Assembly: GCA_944323345.1 (NCBI GenBank)
Contig: CALUSC010000001.1
Coordinates: 62,001-126,000 of the forward strand
DNA: 64,000 nt
Source: an uncultured Bacteroidales bacterium
Lineage (GTDB): Bacteria > Bacteroidota > Bacteroidia > Bacteroidales > UBA932
Direction: 5' to 3'
The notes under the pieces are model-generated. The model did not search any database. It was not told the origin of the DNA and saw only the letters and a list, made by a program, of their open reading frames with translations. Made by a program: the position numbers and the translations under genes. How positions within the stretch are numbered: the stretch's first letter is position 1; each line of letters opens with the position of its first letter. Of the stretch, positions 63,522 to 64,000 are shown in pieces.

Positions 63522-64000
63522 ATTCCTCTTCCGTTTTTTCCGCAATTCTCAGTTTTGCGCTCCTCGCTCTCGTATTGCCGGCTATTTCTTCTTCAGCCGG
63601 CAATACTGGTTTGCGGTTTACAGCCCTGAACGGGGCTTTGAGGTTTCCGAAAATGTCTTTTTCCACCTCGCCGCCTATATTCCCTGACTTGATGAAGTTC
63701 TTTACCATCCTGTCTTCCAGTGAATGGTATGTGATCACAGCCAGTCTTCCTCCCGGTCTGAGCGATTCCGCCGCCCCGTACAGGAACTTTTCCAGAGACT
63801 TCATTTCGTGGTTCACCTCGATCCTCAGCGCCTGGTATATTCTGGCCAGGAACTTGTGTTCTGCCGTCTTGGGCAGAACCGGCGATATCGCCCCGTACAG
63901 GTCTCCTGTGGTGCTTATGCTTTTCCTGTCTCTGGCCTTGCATACAAGCGCCGCTATTTTCCTGCTGTTTTCCACTTCGCCGTAAAGCCTCAGTATTTTC
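63493..64000 (-). CDS. rsmH: 16S rRNA (cytosine1402-N4)-methyltransferase (partial)
   Basis: The C-terminal 169 codons or so of RsmH (MraW), whose start lies beyond the window end. The frame is open to the edge with KILRLYGEVEN upstream of the first internal start. ALRIEVNHEMKSLEKFL, the AxxxLxPGGRLAVITYHSLEDRMVK segment and a C-terminal NTRARSAKLRIAEK are typical. It methylates C1402 of 16S rRNA. It heads this part of the dcw cluster and overlaps ftsL by 29 nt. Confidence 0.94.
   Translation of the reverse strand, partial: KILRLYGEVENSRKIAALVCKARDRKSISTTGDLYGAISPVLPKTAEHKFLARIYQALRIEVNHEMKSLEKFLYGAAESLRPGGRLAVITYHSLEDRMVKNFIKSGNIGGEVEKDIFGNLKAPFRAVNRKPVLPAEEEIAGNTRARSAKLRIAEKTEEEYGRREEKQA

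Noticed and set aside
1..64000. rRNA, tRNA, CRISPR arrays, complete insertion sequences, SusC/SusD pair
   Set aside because: None could be supported. Intergenic regions contained no cloverleaf or spaced-repeat pattern, and no TonB-dependent SusC-like or SusD-like gene is present.

Overview
This window looks like chromosomal DNA of a gut-type Bacteroidales (phylum Bacteroidota). Supporting signs are promoters with the Bacteroidota -33 TTTG / -7 TAnnTTTG pattern, many lipoproteins with short lipoboxes, a fimbrillin-like (Mfa-type) lipoprotein pair, six-bladed beta-propeller lipoproteins, glycan-degrading GH2/GH3/GH36-type enzymes, the HU - small basic protein - RNase G order, and a dcw cluster in the usual Bacteroidota order without murF or ddl. 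The genus cannot be fixed from the sequence alone. No rRNA, tRNA, CRISPR array, complete insertion sequence or phage module was seen.

Layout. 1-1.9 kb: 3' part of a GH3 enzyme with a PA14 insert, then an intrinsic terminator. 2.2-6.0 kb: a LacI-type promoter/operator drives two paralogous fimbrillin-like lipoproteins with a 41-residue peptide gene between them. 6.3-27.5 kb: a long same-strand run, probably one or a few operons, holding a DUF4832-type protein, an FAD oxidoreductase, a GH36-like enzyme, a GH2 beta-glucuronidase-like enzyme, four six-bladed beta-propeller lipoproteins, TolC, a membrane-fusion lipoprotein and two RND permeases. 27.6-33.2 kb: an SGNH/DUF4886 lipoprotein, a TlpA-type thioredoxin lipoprotein, a fifth propeller lipoprotein and an Rpn-type nuclease whose frame is broken at a slippery U_UUU_UUA site. 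33.4-39.3 kb: a second LacI-type promoter drives a GH3 and a GH2 enzyme, with a convergent LacI regulator behind them. 39.3-41.8 kb: a hairpin-rich spacer, HU, a 30-residue basic protein and RNase G. 41.8-45.2 kb: a second LacI regulator divergent from an SDR oxidoreductase and mannonate dehydratase (uxuA). 45.3-47.7 kb: bioA, bioD and a PepSY-like lipoprotein. 47.8-64.0 kb: minus-strand gltX behind the dcw cluster, rsmH-ftsL-ftsI-murE-mraY-murD-ftsW-murG-murC-ftsQ-ftsA-ftsZ, with rsmH cut by the window edge.

How the parts may work together. Four promoters (before the fimbrillin-like lipoproteins, the DUF4832 run, the GH3/GH2 pair and the SDR/uxuA pair) carry the same palindrome, GTGYNCGTRCAC, at or just after the -7 box. 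The two LacI regulators in the window share an identical recognition-helix stretch (SAGTVDRI). The simplest reading is one sugar-acid-responsive regulon that links surface glycan handling to glucuronate/mannonate catabolism. This is inference from the sequence.

The most unusual features are this dispersed operator set, the joining of glycosidases, propeller lipoproteins and a two-permease RND exporter in one transcription run, two candidate small peptides, homopolymeric G/C tracts inside a lipoprotein gene and a LacI gene, and the apparent -1 frameshift site in the Rpn gene.
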